The position numbers and the translations under genes were made by a program. The notes below the pieces were generated by a model, which saw only the letters and a program-made list of their open reading frames with translations, did no database searches and had not been told where the DNA came from. 64,000 nt of DNA. It comes from Ruegeria sp. ANG-S4 (lineage in GTDB: Bacteria; Pseudomonadota; Alphaproteobacteria; Rhodobacterales; Rhodobacteraceae). Below, in pieces: positions 42,286 through 52,128 of this stretch (position 1 is the first letter of the stretch; the number at the start of each line of letters is the position of its first letter). The stretch is from assembly GCF_000814005.1 (NCBI RefSeq), contig NZ_JWLK01000004.1, forward strand, positions 124,001 through 188,000, written 5' to 3'.

Positions 42286-42894
42286 ATGTCGCTTGAGTTT
42301 TTTCTGACGTCCTTGATCGTAGTGCTTTTGCCCGGAACCGGCGTGATTTACACGTTGGCTGTTGGTCTTGGTCGCGGTTTTCGTGCCAGTCTGGCAGCGG
42401 CGGCGGGGTGCACATTGGGAATCGTGCCAGCCGCCATTGCCAGCATCATTGGGCTCGCCGCCCTGCTGCACACCAGCGCGCTTGCGTTTCAGGTCATCAA
42501 ATACCTGGGCGTCCTTTATCTGTTCTACATGGCTTGGGGGATCGTCAGAGAAGGCGGTGCCATGGAGGTCAACGCCGAGAAATCATCGGTGAGTTTCCTG
42601 AAAATTGCGGTGACTGGCACCTTGATCAATGTTCTGAATCCCAAATTGTCCCTGTTCTTCCTTGCGTTCCTGCCCCAGTTCCTGCCGGCGGGTACAGCGA
42701 ATGCGGAGCTTGAACTGGTCAAGCTGGCCGCGGCCTTCATGGCAATGACCTTTGTTGTGTTTGTCGGATACGGTGCCTGCGCCGCGCTTGCACGGGACTA
42801 CGTCATTCGCAGGCCGTCTGTGATGGCATGGATCAAGCGATGTTTCGCGACGGCGTTCGGCGCTTTGGGCGTCAAGCTGGCATTGTCGGACTGA
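42286..42894 (+). CDS. LysE/RhtB family amino acid exporter
   Basis: A 202-aa membrane protein of the LysE superfamily with about six hydrophobic segments. Family traits are the N-terminal PGTGVIYTLAVGLGRGFRASL, AAAGCTLGIVPAA and LINVLNPKLSLFFLAFLPQFL. These proteins export amino acids or homoserine lactones and are often encoded next to their regulators; here no regulator is directly adjacent. AGGGGTGAG precedes the ATG. It is convergent with the fadH-type gene. Confidence 0.9.
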   Translation: MSLEFFLTSLIVVLLPGTGVIYTLAVGLGRGFRASLAAAAGCTLGIVPAAIASIIGLAALLHTSALAFQVIKYLGVLYLFYMAWGIVREGGAMEVNAEKSSVSFLKIAVTGTLINVLNPKLSLFFLAFLPQFLPAGTANAELELVKLAAAFMAMTFVVFVGYGACAALARDYVIRRPSVMAWIKRCFATAFGALGVKLALSD

Positions 42895-42915
42895 TCGGGC
42901 CGAGCGCGCAGAGGG

Positions 42916-44992
<2,077 letters not shown>

Positions 44993-45080
44993 CATTGTCA
45001 CGTGAAACCTAACGTCACCCCCTTTGCGTCCGGGGCGACGGTTGCTACAGACGGTTCGTAAGAAACCCATGAGGCCCCGC

Positions 45081-45566
45081 ATGACCCCAGACGAGATCGC
45101 CAAATTGCCGTACCGGCCCTGCGTTGGTCTGATGCTGATGAATGCCGAGGGCAAGATCTTCGTCGGTATGCGCAATGACGGACCAAAGGACGCTTGGCAA
45201 ATGCCTCAGGGCGGAGTGGACAAAGGCGAGGACCCCCGCGATGCGGCGCTGCGGGAGCTGTGGGAAGAAACCGGTGTCACGTCGGATTTAGTTGAGATCA
45301 TCGCGGAAACGGACGGCTGGCTGCCGTACGATTTGCCACATGATATTGTCCCCAGGATATGGAAAGGACGTTATCGCGGTCAGGAACAGAAATGGTTCCT
45401 GCTGCGGTTCACCGGTCGCGACGATCAGATAAACATCGACACCAAACACCCGGAATTCACCCGCTGGAAATGGCAGGAGCCGTCCAAGCTGATCGCCGAG
45501 ATCGTCCCGTTCAAGCGGGATGTCTATGAACAGGTGGTTGCTGCTTTTGCTGATCATCTGTCATAA
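45081..45566 (+). CDS. rppH: RNA pyrophosphohydrolase (Nudix)
   Basis: A 161-aa Nudix hydrolase that removes pyrophosphate from 5' ends of mRNA and thereby starts decay. The N-terminus [19 protein letters not shown] is that of alphaproteobacterial RppH. The Nudix box is [20 protein letters not shown] (G-x5-E-x7-R-E-x2-E-E), and [15 protein letters not shown] follows. The start at 45081 has GAGG 6 nt upstream; an ATG at 45069 is less likely. It lies 6 nt before the sigma factor gene. Confidence 0.93.
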   Translation: MTPDEIAKLPYRPCVGLMLMNAEGKIFVGMRNDGPKDAWQMPQGGVDKGEDPRDAALRELWEETGVTSDLVEIIAETDGWLPYDLPHDIVPRIWKGRYRGQEQKWFLLRFTGRDDQINIDTKHPEFTRWKWQEPSKLIAEIVPFKRDVYEQVVAAFADHLS

Positions 45567-45572
45567 ACCGAT

Positions 45573-46112
45573 ATGCGCATCGAAGACATCTGGCCCAAGT
45601 ACCGTGCGCGTCTGAAAGCGTTTTTGCATTCGCGTGTTTCCAACGCGGCGGATGTGGATGACCTGCTGCAAGACATTTCGATCAAGGTTATGGCCGGGCT
45701 TCCCGCGCTTAAGGACCCTGCCAAATTGCAATCGTGGCTGTTTCAGACCGCGGATCGCACCATCATCGATCACTATCGAAAAAACGGTCGCGCACAGGCG
45801 CATCCGGACGACTTGTGGTATCACCGGGATGATCCCGAAACCCGGCAAGCCCTCGAAGGCTGTGTTGAACCGTTTATCCGCGGCCTGCCTTCCGAAACAG
45901 CAGATATGTTGTTGGCCATCGATATCCAAGGGATGTCTCAACAGGACTATGCGGACCACTTGGGTCTGCCATATTCGACGCTGAAATCGCGGGTTCGGAA
46001 AGGTCGGGCCAAATTGCGCAGAGCGTTTGAAGACTGCTGCAATATTTCAATGGATGCGCGCGGAAACATCTCGGACGTGCAGGAAAAACCGCAAGCCTGC
46101 AAAAAATGTTGA
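45573..46112 (+). CDS. ECF sigma factor of the SigZ type, with C-terminal cysteine tail
   Basis: A 179-aa ECF sigma factor. Region 2 reads ARLKAFLHSRVSNAADVDDLLQDI (split here) with WLFQTADRTIIDHYRK for the -10 contact. Region 4 is LPSETADMLLAIDIQGMSQQDYADHLG (split here) and YSTLKSRVRKGRAKLR. After region 4 comes a tail with CCNISMDARGNISDV and ACKKC, the arrangement seen in SigZ proteins. No anti-sigma gene is adjacent. The tail may bind metal or sense redox. It follows rppH by 6 nt and precedes the GST gene by 64 nt. Confidence 0.85.
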   Translation: MRIEDIWPKYRARLKAFLHSRVSNAADVDDLLQDISIKVMAGLPALKDPAKLQSWLFQTADRTIIDHYRKNGRAQAHPDDLWYHRDDPETRQALEGCVEPFIRGLPSETADMLLAIDIQGMSQQDYADHLGLPYSTLKSRVRKGRAKLRRAFEDCCNISMDARGNISDVQEKPQACKKC

Positions 46113-46176
46113 TCTAAGCGTCGTCTTTTTGGTTGGGGGTTCGTCTGACAGATGAAACCACCAAAAGGAAAGACAA

Positions 46177-46887
46177 ATGATCCGCATCATCAGTTTCAAA
46201 ATCTGTCCCTTCGTCCAGCGCGTGACCGCGATGCTGGAGGCCAAGCAGATTCGATACCAAATCGACTACATCAGCCTGCGCGACAAACCCGGCTGGTTCC
46301 TGAAACTCTCACCCACCGGGCAGGTTCCGGTTCTGGTGACCGAAGGCGGAACGGCCTTGTTCGAATCCGATGCAATCGTCGAATACATCGACGAGGTCAG
46401 CGCGCCGTTGCAACCAGACCTGACCCCCGAGCAGCGCGCGCTGAACAGGGCGTGGAGCTATCAGGCCAGCAAACACTATCTGGTTCAGTGCAGCACCATG
46501 CAAAGCGGGGACAAAACACTTTACGACGAACGCGCAGCAAAACTGGCCAAGTCTTTCGAGAAAGCAGAAGCCCAGCTTGGAGAGGGGCCGTTCTTTGCGG
46601 GTGCAACTCTTGGCAATGTCGATATGGCATGGCTGCCATTGCTGCACCGCTCGGCGATTGTGGCGGATCACAGCGGGCACGATATGTTGGACGCCTATCC
46701 CCGCGTAAAGGAGTGGCGCAAGGCGCTGTTGGCAACAGGCATCCCGCAAAAGTCCATATCCGAGGATTTCAGCGAAAGGTTCTTGGATTTCTACTTATCC
46801 GACCGGACATGGCTGGGCCGGGGTGCGAATTTGGATGAAACACCCTCTGATACCGTGACCCCGGTACGCGGCGGGTGCTGTGGGTAG
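46177..46887 (+). CDS. Glutathione S-transferase family protein
   Basis: A 236-aa protein with an N-terminal thioredoxin-fold GST domain (IRIISFKICPFVQRVTAMLEAK (split here), PTGQVPVLVTEGG, LFESDAIVEYID) and a helical C-terminal domain. The active-site region is CPFVQ. The protein ends GGCCG, an unusual cysteine pair. It follows the sigma factor gene; a strong AAAAGGAAAG site precedes its ATG. A stress-linked role is inferred from the pairing. Confidence 0.88.
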   Translation: MIRIISFKICPFVQRVTAMLEAKQIRYQIDYISLRDKPGWFLKLSPTGQVPVLVTEGGTALFESDAIVEYIDEVSAPLQPDLTPEQRALNRAWSYQASKHYLVQCSTMQSGDKTLYDERAAKLAKSFEKAEAQLGEGPFFAGATLGNVDMAWLPLLHRSAIVADHSGHDMLDAYPRVKEWRKALLATGIPQKSISEDFSERFLDFYLSDRTWLGRGANLDETPSDTVTPVRGGCCG

Positions 46888-46960
46888 GTTTCCTCACCGT
46901 CCTGCACGTTGACGTGAGGGGTGATGGCCCGCGTGGCCGGGCCCCTCTAGCTTGGTTGGT

Positions 46961-48334
46961 ATGAAAGATGTCCTACCAGACCTAACTGCCTTTCTGCCCG
47001 CCGGGCGTCGGTTCGCCGGATCGGATCGCCGTGCGCCCTTGCGGGACGGGTTGTGGAGCAGCGGGGAATATGGACCCGGCCAAACCGCCGGTCGGTTCTA
47101 TCCTGTTGCCTGCGTCGCGCTTGAGGTCACGCAACGCTGCAATCTGGACTGTTCTTTGTGCTATCTGTCGGATCGTGCCGAACTGACCTATGACCCACCG
47201 CTTTCGGTCCTGTTTGCGCGCCTTGCGATGATCCACAGCCACTACGGCCCCGGCGTTTCAGTGCAACTGACCGGCGGAGACCCCACACTGCGCAAAGTCG
47301 AAGACCTCGAAGCCCTGTGTCGCGAGATCGGGCGCTTGGGTATGCGCTCTTGTCTGATGACCAATGGTATCCGCGCGGGCCGGGCCTTTCTGGCGCGGCT
47401 GGCGGCGGCGGGTCTGGACGACGTGGCCTTTCATGTGGACATGACGCAGCAACGTAAGGGTTTCAACACCGAGGCGGAGTTGAACACGGTTCGGCTGACT
47501 TACATCCGGGCAGCCAAGGATTTGGGCTTGCGCATTCTGTTCAACACCACTGTGTTTGGTGGCAACTTTGATGAACTGCCCGCACTGGCCCGCTTTCTGC
47601 GGGATCAGCCCGAGGTGGCATTTGTCTCATTTCAGATGCAGGCAGATACCGGGCGGGGTGTGCTGCGCAGGCGGCCGGACGCGATCACGCAGGACAGTGT
47701 GATACGTGCGGTCGAAGAAGGGTACGAGACCAACCTGAATTTCGACGTTGCCGCGGTGGGTCATTCCCGCTGCAATCGCTACGCCAGTGTGCTTACCGTC
47801 CACGGGCGGGCGGTTTCGATCCTATCGAACCGCAAACTTGTGCATCGTTTGATCGAAGCGTTGGAAGGTTTGGATCGCTCGAATGACGGGCATCTGGACA
47901 CGCGCGACACAGTGCGGCGCCTCGTTCTGCACCACCCTGTTCTGGCTTTGCGGGCGGGGGTGCATTTGGCTGAATGTCTTCTGAGACTGGGTGCCGGATT
48001 GCTGCGCGGCCCGGTGCGAAGGCAATCGGTTTTCATTCACAACTTTATGGCCGCCGATGCGTTGGAAGAGGATCGCTGTGCCGGTTGCGTCTTTATGGTT
48101 GCCACGGCGAATGGCCCACTTTCAATGTGCGCGCATAACGCCCACAGAGATCAACATCTGGCGGAACCGGATCGGATCGAGACAGAAAAAGGCGTGTTCT
48201 GGTGGAACTCGGCAGTGCGCGAGGTGTCCGATAGACCGGACCTACCGGATCTGCAAAGTGCCGATCTGGCACCTTTGAAAAGGCTCAAAGGTCAGTTGCG
48301 CGCCCGACGCGCGGGTCAAAGAACCGGATCATGA
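46961..48334 (+). CDS. Radical SAM protein of unknown function
   Basis: A 457-aa radical SAM enzyme. The [4Fe-4S] motif is TQRCNLDCSLCYLS (C-x3-C-x2-C), with LTGGDPTLRKVEDLEALC for SAM binding and NGIRAGRAFLARL further on. The C-terminal region (about residues 330-400) contains CAGCVFMVATANGPLSMC, a C-x2-C...C set that may ligate an auxiliary cluster. Start: ATG 46961, or a TTG at 46952; neither has a good ribosome site. The stop overlaps the DUF547 gene (ATGA at 48331-48334), so both proteins are made together. The substrate is unknown. Confidence 0.8.
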   Translation: MKDVLPDLTAFLPAGRRFAGSDRRAPLRDGLWSSGEYGPGQTAGRFYPVACVALEVTQRCNLDCSLCYLSDRAELTYDPPLSVLFARLAMIHSHYGPGVSVQLTGGDPTLRKVEDLEALCREIGRLGMRSCLMTNGIRAGRAFLARLAAAGLDDVAFHVDMTQQRKGFNTEAELNTVRLTYIRAAKDLGLRILFNTTVFGGNFDELPALARFLRDQPEVAFVSFQMQADTGRGVLRRRPDAITQDSVIRAVEEGYETNLNFDVAAVGHSRCNRYASVLTVHGRAVSILSNRKLVHRLIEALEGLDRSNDGHLDTRDTVRRLVLHHPVLALRAGVHLAECLLRLGAGLLRGPVRRQSVFIHNFMAADALEEDRCAGCVFMVATANGPLSMCAHNAHRDQHLAEPDRIETEKGVFWWNSAVREVSDRPDLPDLQSADLAPLKRLKGQLRARRAGQRTGS

Positions 48335-49167
48335 GGACCTGCTTCTTATGTCTTCTGCTGGTCGTTCTGTCGGCGTGTGCGAGTGTTGAGCGTCTGGCCC
48401 TTCCAAAAGCAACGCCGCTGCCTGACACCAGTCTGACGCGTTCGGCAACGCCCGCCGACAGGAGCGTGGACCATAAGGATTGGACCGACTTTTTGTCACG
48501 CTACGTCGCATCGGACCCGCAAGGCGTGAATCGTGTGGCCTATGGGCAAGTATCGACCATCGACCGGGAACGGCTTGGCCACTACCTTGGCCGAATGCAG
48601 TCCATTGACCCAACACGTCTGACGCGCGATCAGCAACTGGCCTATTGGATCAACCTGTACAACGCTCTGACGGTTGAGGTTGTTCTGGACAACTATCCGG
48701 TCGACTCGATCCGCGACATCAAGGATGGCCCATTTTCAATCGGGCCGTGGAACCGACCTGTTGCTCGCGTCGGCGACCAGACCCTCACGCTGAACGATAT
48801 CGAACACCGCATCATACGTCCGACCTTCAACGAGCCTCGTATCCATTACGCGCTGAATTGCGCCGCGGTTGGGTGCCCAAACCTGATGGCCCGCGCTTGG
48901 CAATCCCGGACGCTGAACGAGGACTTCGCTGCGGCCGAACACGCCTATGTCAATGACCCGCGCGGCGTGCGTTTCGATGACAGGGGACGCCTGATCCTGT
49001 CCAAGATATTCATCTGGTTCCGCGAGGACTTTGGCCCTGACGAGCAGGCTGTAATCGCCTATCTGGAAACGACGGCTGAACCTGACCTGCGCAGACGTCT
49101 CAGCCAGGTGACCCGCGTGAATTCCTACGCGTATGACTGGGCCCTGAACGATGCGACCAGCCCTTGA
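48331..49167 (+). CDS. DUF547 domain lipoprotein
   Basis: A 278-aa protein with a lipobox (MRTCFLCLLLVVLSAC) and a DUF547 domain: LAYWINLYNALTVEVVLDNYPVDSI (split here), HRIIRPTFNEPRIHYALNCA (split here) and CAAVGCPNLMARAW. DUF547 has a papain/transglutaminase-like fold and no proven activity. The signal places it in the periplasm. Its start is coupled to the radical SAM gene. It is convergent with the adenosine kinase gene, 4 nt between the stops. Confidence 0.85.
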   Translation: MRTCFLCLLLVVLSACASVERLALPKATPLPDTSLTRSATPADRSVDHKDWTDFLSRYVASDPQGVNRVAYGQVSTIDRERLGHYLGRMQSIDPTRLTRDQQLAYWINLYNALTVEVVLDNYPVDSIRDIKDGPFSIGPWNRPVARVGDQTLTLNDIEHRIIRPTFNEPRIHYALNCAAVGCPNLMARAWQSRTLNEDFAAAEHAYVNDPRGVRFDDRGRLILSKIFIWFREDFGPDEQAVIAYLETTAEPDLRRRLSQVTRVNSYAYDWALNDATSP

Positions 49168-49171
49168 GGGT

Positions 49172-50161
49172 CTACAGCAGCCCCTCTGCGCGCAACAACT
49201 CTTGCAAGTTTGCTTCGGGGCGTGGGCCAATATGGCTGATGACCTCGCGCGCGCAGACATTGCCAATCCGAGCGCAGTTTTCATAATCGCGCCCCGTCGC
49301 CATGCCAAACAGAAATCCAGCCGCGAACTGATCGCCCGCCCCGGTTGCATCAACGGGAACGACCTTTTCGACAGGAACATCCGTTCTTTGACCTTCGCTC
49401 AACACGGTGACCCCGTCGCCGGAACGGGTGCAGACGACCAATGGGCAGATCGCAGCAGTCTTGGTCAGTGCGTCTTCCAGATCGTCGGTTTCGAAAAGCG
49501 ACTTGATCTCGGCCTCGTTGCCAATGACGAAATCCAACTCGTTTTCGATCAGCAGCAGGAAATCGACCCTGTGCCGCTCGACACAGAAGGGGTCTGAAAT
49601 GGCGATGCCGGCCTTGCCGCCACCCTTGTGGCAGTTGCGCGCGGCTTCCAGAAAGGCCGCCTTGCCCTTTTCCTTGTCGAACAGGTAGCCCTCGAGGAAC
49701 ATGATCTGGCTGTTACCGGCCACCTCGCTGGACACGTCTTGCGACGACAACTCTGAAGAAATCCCAAGATAAGTGTTCATCGACCGCTCGCCATCGGGCG
49801 ATACGAAGATCATCGAACGCGAGGTCGGCAACTCTCCACCCGGAACCGGCGGGTTTACGAAATCGACGCCATCCTCGTTCATCGCATCCGCGTAGAACCG
49901 GCCCAAAGCGTCATCGTGCACACGTCCGATGAACGCCGCGTCCAAACCCAGCGCTCCGGCCCCTGCGATTGTATTTGCCACCGAGCCGCCCGGGGTCTGA
50001 ACGCGCCCTTCCATCGACGCATACAGAACCTCGCCCCGTTCCTGCTCGATCAGCTGCATGATGCCCTTTTCGATGCCCATCAGCTCCAGAAAACTGTCAT
50101 CGGCCTGGGAAATCACGTCTACAACGGCATTTCCGATGCCAGTCAATTGGTAGGTTTTCAT
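49172..50161 (-). CDS. Adenosine kinase (PfkB family)
   Basis: A 329-aa sugar-kinase-fold enzyme. The N-terminus MKTYQLTGIGNAVVDVI and PGGSVANTIAGAGALG are the nucleoside-kinase signature, and the catalytic motif is VVPVDATGAGDQFAAGFL. This subgroup phosphorylates adenosine or related nucleosides. It starts on an ATG that overlaps the nth stop (ATGA at 50158-50161), so DNA repair and nucleoside salvage genes are coupled here. Confidence 0.87.
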   Translation of the reverse strand: MKTYQLTGIGNAVVDVISQADDSFLELMGIEKGIMQLIEQERGEVLYASMEGRVQTPGGSVANTIAGAGALGLDAAFIGRVHDDALGRFYADAMNEDGVDFVNPPVPGGELPTSRSMIFVSPDGERSMNTYLGISSELSSQDVSSEVAGNSQIMFLEGYLFDKEKGKAAFLEAARNCHKGGGKAGIAISDPFCVERHRVDFLLLIENELDFVIGNEAEIKSLFETDDLEDALTKTAAICPLVVCTRSGDGVTVLSEGQRTDVPVEKVVPVDATGAGDQFAAGFLFGMATGRDYENCARIGNVCAREVISHIGPRPEANLQELLRAEGLL

Positions 50162-50802
50162 AGAGTCTTTTCCTCAAAGTCGCAGAGATCGCGGATGATG
50201 CAGGTCGGGCACATGGGTTTGCGCGCCTTGCAGTGATAACGGCCGTGCAGGATCAGCCAGTGATGTGCATGCAGTTGGAAATCGGTTGGGATATTGTCTT
50301 CGATGGCGCGTTCCACCGCGTCGACGTTTTTGCCGGGGCAGATGCCCGTGCGGTTGCCGACACGAAAGATATGGGTATCCACAGCCTGCGCTGGATACCG
50401 CCACCACATGTTCAACACGACGTTTGCCGTCTTGCGCCCGACACCCGGCAGTGACTGAAGTGCAGCGCGGGAATTGGGGACCTCGCCGCCATAATCCTCA
50501 ACCAAGATCTTGCTGAGCTTGATGACATTCTTGGCCTTCTGCCGAAACAATCCGATGGTCTTAATATGCTCGGTCAAGCCGGCTTCGCCCAATTCCAACA
50601 TCTTTTGCGGCGTGTCGGCGATCTTGAACAATTCACGCGTGGCTTTGTTCACGCCAGCATCGGTCGCCTGCGCCGAGAGGGCCACCGCCACAACAAGAGT
50701 GTAGACGTTTACATGTTCCAATTCGCCCTTGGGTTCGGGGTCGGCGTCATGAAAACGCGTAAAGATCTCGCGGATCTGGTGGTATCCGAGTTGCTTGGCC
50801 AT
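50158..50802 (-). CDS. nth: Endonuclease III
   Basis: A 214-aa base-excision glycosylase/AP lyase for oxidised pyrimidines. The helix-hairpin-helix is LPGVGRKTANVVLN, the catalytic lysine and aspartate lie in GVGRKT and HIFRVGNRTGI-type segments (VDTHIFRVGNR), and the iron-sulphur cluster is C-x6-C-x2-C-x5-C in CKARKPMCPTCIIRDLC. The start at 50802 (MAKQLGYHQIREIF) is chosen by family; the frame to 50862 is unsupported. It is first in the operon with the adenosine kinase. Confidence 0.94.
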   Translation of the reverse strand: MAKQLGYHQIREIFTRFHDADPEPKGELEHVNVYTLVVAVALSAQATDAGVNKATRELFKIADTPQKMLELGEAGLTEHIKTIGLFRQKAKNVIKLSKILVEDYGGEVPNSRAALQSLPGVGRKTANVVLNMWWRYPAQAVDTHIFRVGNRTGICPGKNVDAVERAIEDNIPTDFQLHAHHWLILHGRYHCKARKPMCPTCIIRDLCDFEEKTL

Positions 50803-50894
50803 GCTGGGACGTATGCACGTATTACGGTGCAGGGCAAGCGGTTGCGGCGTGACACCGCACAAGCGGGATTCTGCTCAGCAGGCATCGGGCTTCA

Positions 50895-50917
50895 TTGCTT
50901 TACGTAAGGTAAAGCAA
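50895..50917. promoter_or_regulatory. Perfect 9-bp palindrome between nth and the heme-binding-like gene
   Basis: TTGCTTTAC and GTAAAGCAA are exact reverse complements around a 5-nt spacer. The site is 100 nt before the start at 51018 and 93 nt before nth. The AT-rich, symmetric shape fits a dimeric repressor operator better than a terminator, since no T tract follows. Confidence 0.55.
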
Positions 50918-51017
50918 ATGTGTGATACAATTCTAACGCGCGTATCAGTTTGTATTTCAGCGCTTAGTTGCCCGCGACGGCGGGTTGTTTTCTTATTTCT
51001 TATTGAAAGGCTTACTC

Positions 51018-52061
51018 ATGGCGAACCCAGATCTTGCCGCAAAAATGCAGTCCCTCCATCGGTCTGTAGAGCTGGCACATCAAGGCGACGATGACCTCGG
51101 CCCACTCAAGCTTTTGCCGGGCGTTTGGAAGAACGCGGAAGGCACGCGCGGGCGTGGCTGGAACATGATTGCATTGCCCTTTGCGACCGAGCCGGGCAGT
51201 CGGATAAACTACCGTCTCTTGGTCAACCAATATGAAGAAACGCTGCAATTCACCACGGTTGACAAGGCGGTGCCGAACCGGGGGATCGAACGCCCGGATC
51301 CATCGACCGGCAACCCATCCTTCGACACCGATCAATTCATAGTCACGCTGGATTACCAGCAGTCGATTGCGCAGCTGGCGGCTGAGGACAACCCGGTCAG
51401 CGGCAAGGCCGGTCCGGCGGATTTGCCGATCCATCATGAGCCCGGCCTGTTCCTGCACATGACGAACTTCACGACCAGCGATCTGGATGTGGCCCGGTTA
51501 GGTACAATCCCGCACGGCAACTCTCTGCTGGGATTGGGACAGGCGCAGGTCATTAACGGCCCGCCAACGATACCAGCCGTTGACGGATTGCCGGATGGCG
51601 CAACAAAGGACCTCAACAGCGGCTATCTGGCCCCCTACAAGCACTACAATGACAACCCGTTCAAGGGCACCATCACGCATCCCGATTTTGATGGCTTCAA
51701 CCCGGTGCATCCGCATCTGTTGTTGGAATTGGGCGTTCCCAATAATGTGGTCCGAACCACGGTGTTGCCCTTCAATACCGAGCTTGAAAAGGCAGGCATC
51801 GTCAACATCCCCTTCATCGAGAAACAGGCGGATGCGGAAGTCATGGATTCGATCTTCTGGATCATGGAGTTGGATGAGCCCGGCGTCGGATCCGAACCAA
51901 AGCTGATGATGATGTATCTGCAAAACGTGGGGCTGGATTTCTTCCCGAAATTTGGACAGCAACCCGGTCTGATCCGTTGGCCACATGTCAGCATCAACAC
52001 GATGGAAAAAGTTGCCCCACCGGAAGATGCTGAACGGTATCCCTATAAACCCGGAGTCTAA
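51018..52061 (+). CDS. Heme-binding (FMP-type peroxidase-like) protein, putative
   Basis: A 347-aa protein without a signal peptide. LLPGVWKNAEGTRGRGWNMIALPF (split here) near residue 35 resembles the nitrobindin/lipocalin-type GxW motif of heme-binding beta barrels, and PIHHEPGLFLHM near residue 140 contains a possible heme-ligand histidine pair. The second half has FNPVHPHLLLELGVPNNVV. I take it as a heme-binding beta-barrel protein of the group some annotations call FMP-type peroxidase, from memory and with low certainty. It starts at 51018 (GAAAGG about 7 nt upstream) behind a palindromic operator. Confidence 0.5.
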   Translation: MANPDLAAKMQSLHRSVELAHQGDDDLGPLKLLPGVWKNAEGTRGRGWNMIALPFATEPGSRINYRLLVNQYEETLQFTTVDKAVPNRGIERPDPSTGNPSFDTDQFIVTLDYQQSIAQLAAEDNPVSGKAGPADLPIHHEPGLFLHMTNFTTSDLDVARLGTIPHGNSLLGLGQAQVINGPPTIPAVDGLPDGATKDLNSGYLAPYKHYNDNPFKGTITHPDFDGFNPVHPHLLLELGVPNNVVRTTVLPFNTELEKAGIVNIPFIEKQADAEVMDSIFWIMELDEPGVGSEPKLMMMYLQNVGLDFFPKFGQQPGLIRWPHVSINTMEKVAPPEDAERYPYKPGV

Positions 52062-52075
52062 TAGCGCAAGAAACG

Positions 52076-52128
52076 GGTCGCACTCTGGCGTGGATCGTCT
52101 AGTTATGGTCCATCAAAGGAGTGCGACC
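52076..52128 (+). promoter_or_regulatory. 10-bp inverted repeat covering the ribosome site of the Ada-like gene
   Basis: GGTCGCACTC (52076-52085) and GAGTGCGACC (52119-52128) are exact reverse complements separated by 33 nt. The right arm contains most of the AGGAG ribosome site (52117-52121) and ends directly before the ATG at 52129. As RNA the stem would hide the ribosome site; as DNA it could bind a dimer. Confidence 0.55.
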
